Source: a virus
IMG/VR virus record: IMGVR_UViG_3300032083_002617
Span: 1 to 35,958 of that record
Direction: 5' to 3' (one strand)
Length of the DNA: 35,958 bases
The translations under genes were made by a program, and so were the position numbers. The notes below the pieces were generated by a model that was not told where the DNA came from, did no database searches, and worked only from the letters and a program-made list of their open reading frames with translations. Positions 21,896 to 30,441 of the stretch are shown in pieces (position 1 is the stretch's first letter; each line of letters starts with the position of its first letter).

Positions 21896-23180
21896 CGCTT
21901 TCCTTCGGTTGCGTTGCCGGCTTGGCGCTTTGCTTCGGTAGGTCGTTGCCATCCGACCGCGGATTAAGGTCAAATGCGCCGCGAACTTCATTTGGCGTGC
22001 GGTAGGCATTGCCCTGACCCAGTGCCTTGGCGAAAAATTCCGCCTGATCTTTCAGCGATCCCCGCAGCAGTGCGCCCTCGTTGAACTTGACGTAAAGTTC
22101 ATCGGCATCCTGCTCGGTTGGCGTCAGACAGGAACGCTCGATCGCCTGTTCCCATGCGACGAACCACGGCATCAGGCAGTAGGTAACGAAGAATAGCCCC
22201 AACTGCTCGATACCGCTGCCCCAGCTTGTCTCATCGAACATGAGTAGTGGACGGGGAACGCCGGTTACGCGCGAAACCTCTTCTGCCTGACGCTTGCGCA
22301 GTTCGTCATATTGCGCGTCTTTCGCCGATGTGACGAACGGCTTGGCCCTTAGCCCTTCCTCCAACACCATCCATTCGCCGGCATTTTCGGCACCAGAATG
22401 ATCTTCGCGCAGGCTTTCCTGCAGCCGCGCCACCGCTTCATCGCCAAGAGTCTTGTCGGTTTCCAGCGCGCCGCCAGCCATCACGCCGCTACCCAGCAGC
22501 TTTCCAGCGGCTTTCTCGGCTTGGCTCGCAATACCGATGGCGTTGCAGGCGACATCGATCAAATCCATGCCGATCAGCCCGTCACGGCTGATGGGATGGC
22601 GGAAATGGAACACGTCAGCACTGCTTAAGATCGCGGTGCCACCGGTTGGGCGGCGATATTCGAATGTTAGCCGCCAGTCGTCGGAAAGCTTCGGCGTAAC
22701 CGTTCTGCGCTTCAGGGGCACCAGCTGTACAACCTTGCCGCCAAGGCCCCGGATGATCAGGGCATAGGCATTACCGTCAAGCAGGGCGAGCGACTGCATG
22801 TAGCTTTTGAACTCGAAGGCCGTCTGATATTGGTTCGGCCGCTTGTGCAGCACGCGGTAAAGCGGGTGGTCCTTCGCCTTCTCAATTCTCTCTTCGCCAT
22901 TCACAGTCTGCCGACGCATCAGATGCGTCGGCAACATGCCGATGGATCCGGCGATGACGTTCAGCGCGCGGAAAAAGGTGCTGTTGCGCAGCGCCATTTT
23001 CTCCGAAACAGATACACCCGATGCGCTCACGCGACCGTCGCGCAGAAACTCGCGCAGCACCGGACTATCAAAATCCATGGCAGTCAGTGCGTGGACATGC
23101 GGCCGAATGACCTGCGGGGCACCTTTTTGCGCACTGGAACGGCGAAAGCCGGACGCGGCGCGATAGTCGTCGGGCGACAT
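21885..23180 (-). CDS. Portal protein, HK97 family, 431 aa
   Basis: Motifs of HK97-type portals are present: ALRNSTFFRALNVIAGSIGMLP, DHPLYRVLHKRPNQYQTAFEF, LLDGNAYALIIR, VFHFRHPISRDGLIGMDLI, EVSRVTGVPRPLL. The protein forms the dodecameric ring through which DNA enters and leaves the head. The start lies five bases after the large terminase stop. It ends in a short acidic tail (KESDDD). Confidence 0.95.
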   Translation of the reverse strand: MSPDDYRAASGFRRSSAQKGAPQVIRPHVHALTAMDFDSPVLREFLRDGRVSASGVSVSEKMALRNSTFFRALNVIAGSIGMLPTHLMRRQTVNGEERIEKAKDHPLYRVLHKRPNQYQTAFEFKSYMQSLALLDGNAYALIIRGLGGKVVQLVPLKRRTVTPKLSDDWRLTFEYRRPTGGTAILSSADVFHFRHPISRDGLIGMDLIDVACNAIGIASQAEKAAGKLLGSGVMAGGALETDKTLGDEAVARLQESLREDHSGAENAGEWMVLEEGLRAKPFVTSAKDAQYDELRKRQAEEVSRVTGVPRPLLMFDETSWGSGIEQLGLFFVTYCLMPWFVAWEQAIERSCLTPTEQDADELYVKFNEGALLRGSLKDQAEFFAKALGQGNAYRTPNEVRGAFDLNPRSDGNDLPKQSAKPATQPKESDDD

Positions 23181-23185
23181 GCGGG

Positions 23186-24967
23186 TTAACGGGCCATGCC
23201 GACGCGAAGCACGCCGCGCCGCTGGTAGACCGATGGCGGCTTAGCCTCCGGGTTTGCCTCCAGCAGCTTGGTAGCGTTCAGACCGGCCATGAACGGGTCG
23301 ATCTTCGCCTTGCCGGCGGCCTGCTTCGTGATGATCACAGCATTGCCTCTCTGTTCGGCCTTGGCGTTTCCGACGCACCAGTTAATGAGCGGCGCGCCCG
23401 AATGGGCGGCCATGCGATGTTTCAGTTTCCGCTCCAGCGACCACACAGCCGACGCAAGCCGGTATCCCTGTGTCACGCCGACAACCTGGGGATGCACCAG
23501 TCCGATCTCGGCCAGCGCATCGACCAATGCCCCAACGCCTTCCGGGTCGAGCCCGATCGCGCCTTTGTCGGGCAAAAGGCCGCGATCCTTTACGCGGCCG
23601 ATGATGTCGACGATCTCCCGCACGTCCTGCTCATCGCCCAGAAGCTCTGTGGGCGGCGCCTCCGCGTCGTCATCATCGTCCAGCGGCGGACCGCCATTGT
23701 GGCCGATGATGACAAGATCCTGGTCGCGTTCGAAATCCAGAAGGCGCGGCGCGATTTCATGGCGCAGATCGAGCACCTCGCGATAGACCCAACCCCGGAA
23801 CCAGTAGAGCCACCGCTTGGTCCCTTTCTCGCGGCCAGCGACACATAGCCCATAAAGATCGTCCAGCCCGCCGCCGTCGACACCGACCACGGCGACCTCG
23901 CACTGGTCGAGCAGATAATCGAGATCGCGCAGCCTCGGGTCGGCCGCCTCCTCCCAATAATCCGCGCCCCGCCAGCGATCCGTATGGAGCGCCAGCCCGA
24001 TCTGGATGTTGAGATGCTGGGACGCCCAGCGCCTCTCTTCTTCTGGCCCCTTGTCGACAGCAGCTTGATATTCTTCGATCAGCCGCGCGACTGTGATGGA
24101 CCGGCCCAGGTTCGGCAGCACCATGTACCAATGACGCGGATCCTGCCACGGCTTCGCCGGGTCGGTCTGCATCGCCTCCGGAAACTCATAGAGCAGCGGA
24201 AGCATCCGGGCATTGGCTATGCGCCCGTCCCGCACGCCTCTTGCGTAGTCCAGCTCCGTCTTGAATACGCCGGCTGGAGCTTCATCGCTCTGCGTCGTGA
24301 TGATGACCAGGAACGCCTCGGGATTCGCGATCATCCCGCCGCGCAGCTGTCCGATCACGCGAGCAGCGTAGCTGATGGAGCCCATCAGGTGCAGCTCGTC
24401 GATCAGCACCATCACGGGCTTCGACCCGGTCGCAACCTTCATGTCGAAGGTCTTGATCTTGAGCGTCGCCTTCAGAACCCGGTCGTAAATCGCCTTGCGA
24501 TGATCCGCGACGTGGAAGCGCTGTTTAAGATACGGGTCGGCATCGATCATGCCCGACGCTTGCTGAAACGCAGTGTCGGCAATCTCTTGCGTTGGCCCGA
24601 CCAGCACAAATTCGGCGCGCGGCCGTTCGTTCATCAGCAGCGCCGTCACGCCGATCGCCGCGCCGTTTGTCGTCTTCGCGTTCTTTTTCGGAACCAAGGC
24701 CATGACCTCGCGCACCTGGCGCTCGCCATCGACCATGGAACCGAAGATCGCCCGCACGATGTCGCGGCCCCATTCCCCGGCCGCGTCCTCCATCAGCGGC
24801 TGTCCAGGCACGTCCGGCAACCGCAGGTTGTTGAAGATCGCAACGGCGCGATCGGCCTCATTGTCGTTGAGTGGCAGGGGCGGCAGCAGCGATCGTCCCG
24901 CCTTCAATCGCTCTGCCCAATCTGGGCAGGCGAAATTCCATGTCAGTGCCGCAGCAGGTTGCCCCAT
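23186..24967 (-). CDS. Terminase large subunit, 593 aa
   Basis: A Terminase_1 (HK97-type) packaging motor. The ATPase has a Walker A-like VPKKNAKTT at residues 92-100, Walker B VMVLIDELHLM with D190 and E191, and a coupling motif VIITTQSDEAP. The nuclease domain shows VVGVDGGGLDDLYG as its first acidic cluster (near residue 360), plus a DLVIIGHNGGPPLDDDDDAE stretch that is unusually acid-rich and may be a loop insertion. It pumps DNA into the prohead and cuts the concatemer. Its start overlaps the small subunit gene by 25 bases. Confidence 0.95.
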   Translation of the reverse strand: MGQPAAALTWNFACPDWAERLKAGRSLLPPLPLNDNEADRAVAIFNNLRLPDVPGQPLMEDAAGEWGRDIVRAIFGSMVDGERQVREVMALVPKKNAKTTNGAAIGVTALLMNERPRAEFVLVGPTQEIADTAFQQASGMIDADPYLKQRFHVADHRKAIYDRVLKATLKIKTFDMKVATGSKPVMVLIDELHLMGSISYAARVIGQLRGGMIANPEAFLVIITTQSDEAPAGVFKTELDYARGVRDGRIANARMLPLLYEFPEAMQTDPAKPWQDPRHWYMVLPNLGRSITVARLIEEYQAAVDKGPEEERRWASQHLNIQIGLALHTDRWRGADYWEEAADPRLRDLDYLLDQCEVAVVGVDGGGLDDLYGLCVAGREKGTKRWLYWFRGWVYREVLDLRHEIAPRLLDFERDQDLVIIGHNGGPPLDDDDDAEAPPTELLGDEQDVREIVDIIGRVKDRGLLPDKGAIGLDPEGVGALVDALAEIGLVHPQVVGVTQGYRLASAVWSLERKLKHRMAAHSGAPLINWCVGNAKAEQRGNAVIITKQAAGKAKIDPFMAGLNATKLLEANPEAKPPSVYQRRGVLRVGMAR

Positions 24968-25398
24968 GGGCTGCCCTCATGAGCCGTGTGCGCCGCCTCG
25001 ACGGCTGCTTCCTTTTTCCCCTTCTTGGGCGGCTTTGCCTGGCGCGTTGGCTGCGATGTGGCGCCGGTCGCAAGGTCATGACGGTCGAGCCGTTTGAACA
25101 GCTTGTCCATCGCCGACACGTTGCCGGCATTCACCTCCTTGGCCAGCGCGGCCAGCAGCTTGCCCTCCAGCCGGTGGCGCGCTTCGAGCCGCGCGCGCAG
25201 CTCCCGAAAATAATGTTTCCGTAAAGTCGGCGGTGTGATCGACAGGGCAGCCGCAATCTGCTCTTCGTTCTTGTCGAACGCCGCTAACAGCATGACTTTA
25301 CGTCTATTTTCATCCGTTGGCATGTGTGGCGGCCGCCCACGTCGCCCATGCCCCTCCGGGATTGGGTCTCCCAACAGGTCAAAATCCCAATCCGACAT
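24943..25398 (-). CDS. Probable terminase small subunit, 151 aa
   Basis: It lies upstream of and overlaps the large subunit gene. Residues 18-25 (GRRGRPPH) resemble an AT-hook, followed by a helix-turn-helix at about 40-65 (NEEQIAAALSITPPTLRKHY) and a helical stretch, then a basic C-terminus (KPPKKGKKEA). DNA-binding HTH plus position is what small terminases show: recognition of the packaging site and recruitment of the large subunit. The family is not certain. ATG 25398 has AGGG upstream. Confidence 0.75.
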   Translation of the reverse strand: MSDWDFDLLGDPIPEGHGRRGRPPHMPTDENRRKVMLLAAFDKNEEQIAAALSITPPTLRKHYFRELRARLEARHRLEGKLLAALAKEVNAGNVSAMDKLFKRLDRHDLATGATSQPTRQAKPPKKGKKEAAVEAAHTAHEGSPWGNLLRH

Positions 25399-25446
25399 AA
25401 AAAATCCCTACGTGGGAGGACCGGCGGTGCAGGGGCGACCACCGTC
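25399..25446. other. Candidate cos / packaging site region
   Basis: This 48-base gap between HNH and small terminase contains an inverted repeat, CGGTG (25425-25429) with CACCG (25440-25444), flanked by GGAC (25418-25421) and GTCC (25444-25447). In HK97-like phages with an HNH protein beside the terminase, cos lies in this neighbourhood. No cleavage position can be read from sequence alone. Confidence 0.35.
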
Positions 25447-25782
25447 CTAGACTTTTGACCCGCCCCCCCATGTCTCGCCGCGCGCCCGCGCCGCCCGCGC
25501 CTTCGCGGTCTTCACCTGGTGCTCGCTGAAGGTGAGCCATTCGGTGTTGGCGGGATCAAGGTCCGCGCCGCCATCCTTGCGCTCGACCTTGTGATCGAGG
25601 ATCATTCGCTCACCCGGCTTGGCCCGCTGCCGCGCCAGCGCATAGTCAGCATCCCGCTTGCGGTCCCGCACCAGGTCGCGCCACGCGGCCGAAGAGTAGA
25701 ACCGCTCGACACCCTTGGGCGCAGCCTTCACCTTCGACGGCATCGACCCGATGCGCGAGCCGATCGCCTTGAGCCTGCCCAT
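25447..25782 (-). CDS. HNH endonuclease-like protein of the packaging module, 111 aa
   Basis: The HNH motif is present as ILDHKVERKDGG (H64), DPANTEW (N79) and SEHQVKTAKA (H88). The two CxxC pairs that normally bind structural zinc in phage HNH proteins are absent. In HK97-like cos phages the HNH protein (gp74 in HK97) helps terminase cut DNA. I take ATG 25782 as start, because AGGA lies seven bases upstream; ATG 25788 and a TTG at 25818 are alternatives. Confidence 0.85.
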   Translation of the reverse strand: MGRLKAIGSRIGSMPSKVKAAPKGVERFYSSAAWRDLVRDRKRDADYALARQRAKPGERMILDHKVERKDGGADLDPANTEWLTFSEHQVKTAKARAARARGETWGGGSKV

Positions 25783-25971
25783 GCGCATGTCCTGAAACGG
25801 CAACGCCCCGCCGGGCAAAGGACCAGGCGGGGCGCTGCAAGGTTAGGAGAGGTCGTCACGCCAGCCCCGAACATAAGCCCGCCACCAGCGTATCTCCGAA
25901 CTAGCCGATTTAGCCGAAAAGGTGGACAAACATTATTTGCATCGCGCAACATTCTACCCCTTGCGCCGTGT
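25783..25971. other. Intergenic region between HNH and DUF6362-like genes
   Basis: No convincing gene. It holds a short tandem TAGCCGA-containing repeat (about 25903-25920), and an AT-richer stretch near 25925-25950. A minus-strand promoter for the packaging genes could be here, but I find no good -35/-10 pair. Confidence 0.3.
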
Positions 25972-26415
25972 CTATGCGCGCAATTCTGCGCCGTTCAGCG
26001 CCTCGCAAATGCAGGTTACAGCGCGGGCATACCGCTTGCGCAGACCATGCGCGCCCAGTTTCAGCCCCATGGGCTTGAGCAAGGCCCGCCACGGCACCGA
26101 CTTGCGCCCCGCCGCCAGCGCCGTGATCGCCAGCACCACCAGCTTGCGGTCCCGCTCCGGTGCATGGCCGAGCCAGGCCGACGCCTCTTCCATCCGCGCC
26201 ATCTGTTCGCGCGACAGCGGTATCCTGGGCACCGGCCTGTCCTCATGCGCTGCCCAGTCCCACCAGTCGCGCACGATCAGGTGCCATGGACCGTCACTGG
26301 CAAACGCCCATGCACCCCGCTCTGTCCGCCACTGGAACTGCATCGCCTCGACCAGACGCGCTTCCACGTCCGCAAATGACCAAAATATCGATCCTTCCGC
26401 CGCCGGAACCGTCAT
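25972..26415 (-). CDS. DUF6362-like protein, 147 aa
   Basis: The N-terminal FADVEARLVEAM and the later SREQMARMEEASAWLG (where the family has RMDEVLRWL), followed by a C-terminal helix-turn-helix-like region ending CICEALN, fit the DUF6362 family as I recall it. Members sit between replication and packaging genes of alphaproteobacterial phages, and may bind DNA; a role in late gene control is a guess. ATG 26415 has GGAAGG about seven bases upstream and is preferred to the ATG at 26442. Confidence 0.75.
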   Translation of the reverse strand: MTVPAAEGSIFWSFADVEARLVEAMQFQWRTERGAWAFASDGPWHLIVRDWWDWAAHEDRPVPRIPLSREQMARMEEASAWLGHAPERDRKLVVLAITALAAGRKSVPWRALLKPMGLKLGAHGLRKRYARAVTCICEALNGAELRA

Positions 26416-26429
26416 TGCCAACCCTTCCA

Positions 26430-26645
26430 CATTATAAATCACTGAAAACGCTTATCTAATTCTTTCTTTTGGAAGCTTTGGAAGGATTGGAAGGATATCT
26501 GTATATTTTCATCATGCATGCGCACGCGCCCGCGCCTGTGCGTGATTAAAACATGCCGCCAACCTTTCCGACCCTTCCAATGGCGCAGAGTTCCGCGCTT
26601 TCTTCCTTCCAATGAAGCTTCCGCCACCCTTCCGACCCGGAAGCA
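26430..26645. repeat. Iteron-like repeats in an AT-richer gap: candidate replication origin
   Basis: Three exact-period 9-mers stand in tandem on the plus strand: TTGGAAGCT (26470-26478), TTGGAAGGA (26479-26487), TTGGAAGGA (26488-26496). Two copies of the same core lie inverted (CCTTCCAA at 26573-26580 and 26605-26612). A longer repeat ACC(T/C)TTCCGACCC occurs at 26562-26574 and 26626-26638. AT-rich sequence lies beside the first block (26430-26470 and 26496-26518). The region follows the primase-helicase gene. In phage P4 the comparable alpha protein binds iterons at its origin, so an origin is a reasonable inference. Confidence 0.5.
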
Positions 26646-26672
26646 TCCGATCCTGCCGCGCACCGCCGCGCG

Positions 26673-29600
26673 TCAGAAGTCGGGCACGTAATCGTCCTCG
26701 ATCGGCGGCGGATGGCGTTCATCGACCACGGCCGCGCCGTCGTCGGGCAGCATCGGGATCACCGCCCGCACCTTCCCATGTTCGTCGATGAAGTCGCCGA
26801 CCTCGCGGACCAGGCGCATGCCCAGCCATTGCATCCCGTCGCTGGCCTTCTTCTGATAGCCCTTGTCGAGCATCGCCTTGCTGAAGCCCTTCTGGCTCCA
26901 TTCCCGCTCGCCGGCGGCCTTGCACCAGGCGACGAACACCTCATACAGGCGTGACGACTGGATACGCCCTTGCGGGTCGATCTCGGTGCACAGCTTCAGG
27001 AATCGCGCCAGCGGGTCGCTATCCTCGCGATATTGCGCCGTCGCTTCCCGCACCGCGTCCGGCTCGATCAACCCATGGTCCAGCCAGTCGATCAGGCCGC
27101 GCACGATATGATTGAGCACGCCGGCGGCCTCTTCGCGCAACTTGGCGGGCAGCAGCTCGTCGCGATCGCCGTCAGCGACATGCGCGTTCCACGGGACCAG
27201 CTTCATGCGCCGCCATATGCCTTCGTCGGTCCCCGGAATGTCGGGCTTGTAATTGCCCCCGATCGTCAGCTTGAACAAAGGCATCAGGTCGAAGAAACCG
27301 CGATGCAGCGCGCGCACCGCCATGGGCTCGCCACCGGTCGCCGCCTTGATCAGCGCTTCGTTGAGTTTCGCGCCGCGCTCCGGCTCCGACGCGCGCAGCA
27401 TGCGCACCCCGCCCAGCCGCGCCAGATCCGGCGACGCCTGTTCCCCGCGCTTCTTGATGCCCTGGTCCAGGAACGTCTCGATGCCGATCGTCCCGCTATA
27501 ATCGCCCAGGACATAGGCCCACAGGTCGATCGTCGTCGATTTGCCGTTCGCGCCCAGCCCGTACCAGAAATGCAGCTTCTGTTCGGATATGTCGCCGCTA
27601 GCGCTATATCCGGCCCATTGGTGCAGATATCTCCGCATGCCGGCATCGGGCTGCGCCCACTCGAAAAACCCGTCATAGACAGGCGACACCGCCTCCGGAT
27701 CATAAGTGACCGGCGCCAGCTTCGTGTTCAGATCCTCGCGCCGGTGCGGCTCCAGCGTCACGGACGCGCCGCCCGCCTTGTCCCGGCGAAAGCGCAGCGT
27801 GCCGTTCAGCACATTGATGGCCAGTGGGTCGCGGTCGAAATCCTCGATCGGCGCCGTCACCCACCGCTTGGCCAGGCCCGCTATGCATCCCAGCCGCCCC
27901 GATCCTTCCGACGCGCGCCCCCACTTGGCGATCTGTTCGGACAGCAGCACCGGCCCGCTCTTCAGATCGACGATGCGGTCCATCGCCGACGCGCGCTCCC
28001 CGCTTTCGCGCCAGGCCCGCCATTGCAGCACCAGCAGCAGCGGCGGCTTGCCATCTTCGGGCAAAGCCTCTTCCGGTTCCACGAACCCGGTCGCCGCCAC
28101 GAAATCGGCTTCGCGCTGGATCGATCGCACCGTGTCGAACACTGCTGCCTGCACTTCCGCCGGCACCGTGTCCTTGTCCTGGTCCAGCACCTTCCAGCGC
28201 TTGCCGTCCCAGCCCAGCCAGCCCTTGGCCGTGGTGAAGCGGAAACTATGGCCATATCGCGTCTCGAACCGCTCGGCATTGCCCAGGTCCGTGCGCTGGA
28301 ACCCGGCGCACCGCATGTCCAGTAACATCGGCCCCACGTCGAATCCGCGCGCCATGCCGGCGGCGAAACTCTTGTCGATATCCTCTTGCCCGACGTCGAC
28401 GCCGTCGCGCACTGCGTCGATCGCGTCGGTCGCCATGTCCTGGTCGATCAGGCCCGCGGCCACGCGCCGCCCCATGCCCCATGCGAACAGCGTGACGCCG
28501 TCCTTCGTCGCCTCCGCCGCGGCGATCATGCCAGTCAGCCTTCGCGCCGCCACCGCGCGCAGCCGTTCCTGTACCCCCGGCGTCTGGTCGCAAAAGGCCG
28601 CTTCCATGGTTCCAACCGGAAGCTTTTTCTCTTCCGCCACCCAGCGGGGGGCCGGGGGGAACTGGTCGTCATACAGGCGGCGCCAATAGGCCAGATATTG
28701 CGCGCGCGTTTCGTCATGGCCGATCGTTCCGGCCAGATCGCTCAGCTGCTGCCAGATCGCCGCCCGCCCCTCGGGACTCCCCCCGTCCCCGGCGGCCAGC
28801 ACCGCCGACCAGAGATGGCTGGACAGGCTCAGCGCCGCCTCGACCACATCGTCGATCGCCACCCGCCCGCATTCGCGCACCAGACTGTCGGGATCGTAAC
28901 CGTCCGGAAGGGTCGCGACCTTCAGCTGCCGGTGCGGCCCCACCAGGGGAAGCGCGCGCACGCATGCCCGCGTTGCCGCCTTGCGCCCCGCCGCGTCGCC
29001 ATCCATCAACAGCACCGGGCAATGCTCGACGCGCCATGCGCGCTCCAGCTGCTCGGCCGTGATCGCCGTGCCCATCGGCGCCACCGCTTCGCCGATCCCG
29101 GCCTGGTCCAGCGCGATGACGTCGAAATAGCCTTCGACCAGCAGCAACCGGCGCGCCGCCCGCGCCGCCGGCGCCGCGCGGTGCAGGTTGAACAGCACCC
29201 GCCCCTTGTCGAAATGCTCGGCCTGGTCGCTGTTCAGATATTTGGGCTGCGCCTCGCCGAACGCGCGACCGCCAAAACCGATCACCCGCCCGCGCGCATC
29301 GTGAATCGGCACCATCAACCGATATCGGAACTTGTCGCGCCGGCGGCCGTCATCGTCGCTGATCAGCCCCGCCGCGATCAGCTGGTCGGCCGCGATGCCG
29401 ATCGCCGCCACCCCGCCGCGCATCGGCGCGAAACCGATCTGGAACCGCGCGATCGCAGCGGCATCGATGCCGCGCGCGGCCAGCGCCTCCATCGCCATGC
29501 CCGCAGGCTCCAGCTGCTGCGCATACCATGCCGCCGCCTCGCCCAGCACCTGCCCCACATGCTCGACCCGCCGCGCTCGCGCCGCTTCCTCGGCCGACCG

Positions 29601-29891
29601 CGCGGGCATCTCCATCCCCGCGGCCGCCGCCAGCTGCTTCACCGCATCGATGAAGTCCAGCCCCTCATGATCGGTCAGCCACCGTATAGCGTCGCCATGC
29701 GCGCCGCACCCGAAGCAATGATAGAATTCCTTGTCGTCATTGACGGTGAAGCTGGGCGTATTTTCGGCATGGAACGGGCAGCAGCCCTTATGCTCCTTGC
29801 CCTTTTTCTCCAGTTTCACCCGCTGCCCGATCAGGGCGGACAGCGACGTGCGGGCACGGATTTCGTCCAGAAATGCAGGCGATAGAGACAC
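26673..29891 (-). CDS. Primase-helicase fusion (DnaG-type primase plus SF3 helicase), 1072 aa
   Basis: Residues 1-100 form a CHC2 zinc domain with C38, H41, C59 and C62 (CPFH, YHCFGCG). A DnaG-type catalytic core follows, with Toprim near 250-330 (LLLVEGYFDVIAL, then LLMDGDAAGRKA). The C-terminal half carries a D5_N-like region and an SF3/P4-type helicase with Walker A GLGANGKSTT (about residue 780) and LFKLTIGGNYKPDI. One protein can thus prime and unwind, as P4 alpha does, though with a DnaG-type primase. Start is GTG 29891 with GGGGTGGG upstream. Candidate iterons lie just beyond its 3' end. Confidence 0.92.
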   Translation of the reverse strand: MSLSPAFLDEIRARTSLSALIGQRVKLEKKGKEHKGCCPFHAENTPSFTVNDDKEFYHCFGCGAHGDAIRWLTDHEGLDFIDAVKQLAAAAGMEMPARSAEEAARARRVEHVGQVLGEAAAWYAQQLEPAGMAMEALAARGIDAAAIARFQIGFAPMRGGVAAIGIAADQLIAAGLISDDDGRRRDKFRYRLMVPIHDARGRVIGFGGRAFGEAQPKYLNSDQAEHFDKGRVLFNLHRAAPAARAARRLLLVEGYFDVIALDQAGIGEAVAPMGTAITAEQLERAWRVEHCPVLLMDGDAAGRKAATRACVRALPLVGPHRQLKVATLPDGYDPDSLVRECGRVAIDDVVEAALSLSSHLWSAVLAAGDGGSPEGRAAIWQQLSDLAGTIGHDETRAQYLAYWRRLYDDQFPPAPRWVAEEKKLPVGTMEAAFCDQTPGVQERLRAVAARRLTGMIAAAEATKDGVTLFAWGMGRRVAAGLIDQDMATDAIDAVRDGVDVGQEDIDKSFAAGMARGFDVGPMLLDMRCAGFQRTDLGNAERFETRYGHSFRFTTAKGWLGWDGKRWKVLDQDKDTVPAEVQAAVFDTVRSIQREADFVAATGFVEPEEALPEDGKPPLLLVLQWRAWRESGERASAMDRIVDLKSGPVLLSEQIAKWGRASEGSGRLGCIAGLAKRWVTAPIEDFDRDPLAINVLNGTLRFRRDKAGGASVTLEPHRREDLNTKLAPVTYDPEAVSPVYDGFFEWAQPDAGMRRYLHQWAGYSASGDISEQKLHFWYGLGANGKSTTIDLWAYVLGDYSGTIGIETFLDQGIKKRGEQASPDLARLGGVRMLRASEPERGAKLNEALIKAATGGEPMAVRALHRGFFDLMPLFKLTIGGNYKPDIPGTDEGIWRRMKLVPWNAHVADGDRDELLPAKLREEAAGVLNHIVRGLIDWLDHGLIEPDAVREATAQYREDSDPLARFLKLCTEIDPQGRIQSSRLYEVFVAWCKAAGEREWSQKGFSKAMLDKGYQKKASDGMQWLGMRLVREVGDFIDEHGKVRAVIPMLPDDGAAVVDERHPPPIEDDYVPDF

Positions 29892-29967
29892 GAAAACCCA
29901 CCCCGAAAATCAGGCAAAAAAACAACAGCGATGTCACGAAGGTCGGCGTCGTCAGCCTCCCGGCACG

Positions 29968-30441
29968 CTATTCGCCTTCATGCTCGATGACGAGCGACGC
30001 CGGATCGGATCGATCGCCGCGCAGATAGAGATAATAATGCTTGTCGGCCGCCTCGACGATCGCCGCTGGCGCCAGATGAAAGACCAGCGCCGCCTCACCG
30101 ACCGTGACGTCGCGGCAATCGGCATATTGCAGCCCTGCCCACACCTGCACCGCCGCCGCAAGGCTGCCGAACGCCGGGTGCAGAAGGACGCCCATCGCAT
30201 CCTGCGCCAGGGCCGGCGGCAGATTGAATAAGTCGGCCACGATCTCGACCGTTGGCTGCGCCGGTTGCGTCAGCGCCCACCGGGCCACCGCCTGCCCCAC
30301 CAGCCACCGCCCCGGGAACCCGGACCCGTCGCTTAGGCCGCCTTCTTCATCCTCTTCCGGGCTTTCCTCATTTTCCTCGATGACGTTCCAGCTGTCGCTT
30401 TCCCGGCCCCAGCGCGTCACCCACGGCGTCGTGTCGCCCAT
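29968..30441 (-). CDS. Unknown protein with acidic N-terminus, 157 aa
   Basis: Start is ATG 30441, overlapping the methyltransferase TGA (TGATG); an open extension upstream is only the shadow of that gene. The first 40 residues are very acidic (VIEENEESPEEDEEGG); the rest is alanine-rich and helical (WLVGQAVARWALTQP, FNLPPALAQDAMGVLL) with aromatic residues, and ends in YYLYLRGDRSDPASLVIEHE. The middle resembles a winged-helix or HTH-like stretch (VEIVADLFNLPPALAQDAM), but I cannot name a family. It lies between methyltransferase and primase. Confidence 0.75.
   Translation of the reverse strand: MGDTTPWVTRWGRESDSWNVIEENEESPEEDEEGGLSDGSGFPGRWLVGQAVARWALTQPAQPTVEIVADLFNLPPALAQDAMGVLLHPAFGSLAAAVQVWAGLQYADCRDVTVGEAALVFHLAPAAIVEAADKHYYLYLRGDRSDPASLVIEHEGE

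Noticed and set aside
25728-25952. Minus-strand open frame before the HNH gene
   Set aside because: Most of it is out of frame within the HNH gene and its product is not protein-like; weak start signal.
26431-26436. Perfect TATAAT on the minus strand before the DUF6362-like gene
   Set aside because: Would start transcription inside or after the ribosome site of ATG 26415, and no -35 element is visible at 16-18 bases.
26439-26663. Minus-strand open frame of 74 codons in the repeat region
   Set aside because: Its sequence merely translates the 9-bp repeats (SFQSFQSFQ); better explained as non-coding.
28386-29885. 499-codon plus-strand open frame opposite the primase
   Set aside because: Opposite a domain-rich primase-helicase; no family signal.
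29916-29922. Run of seven A (T7 on the minus strand) before the primase-helicase start
   Set aside because: No stable stem precedes it, so not called as a terminator.
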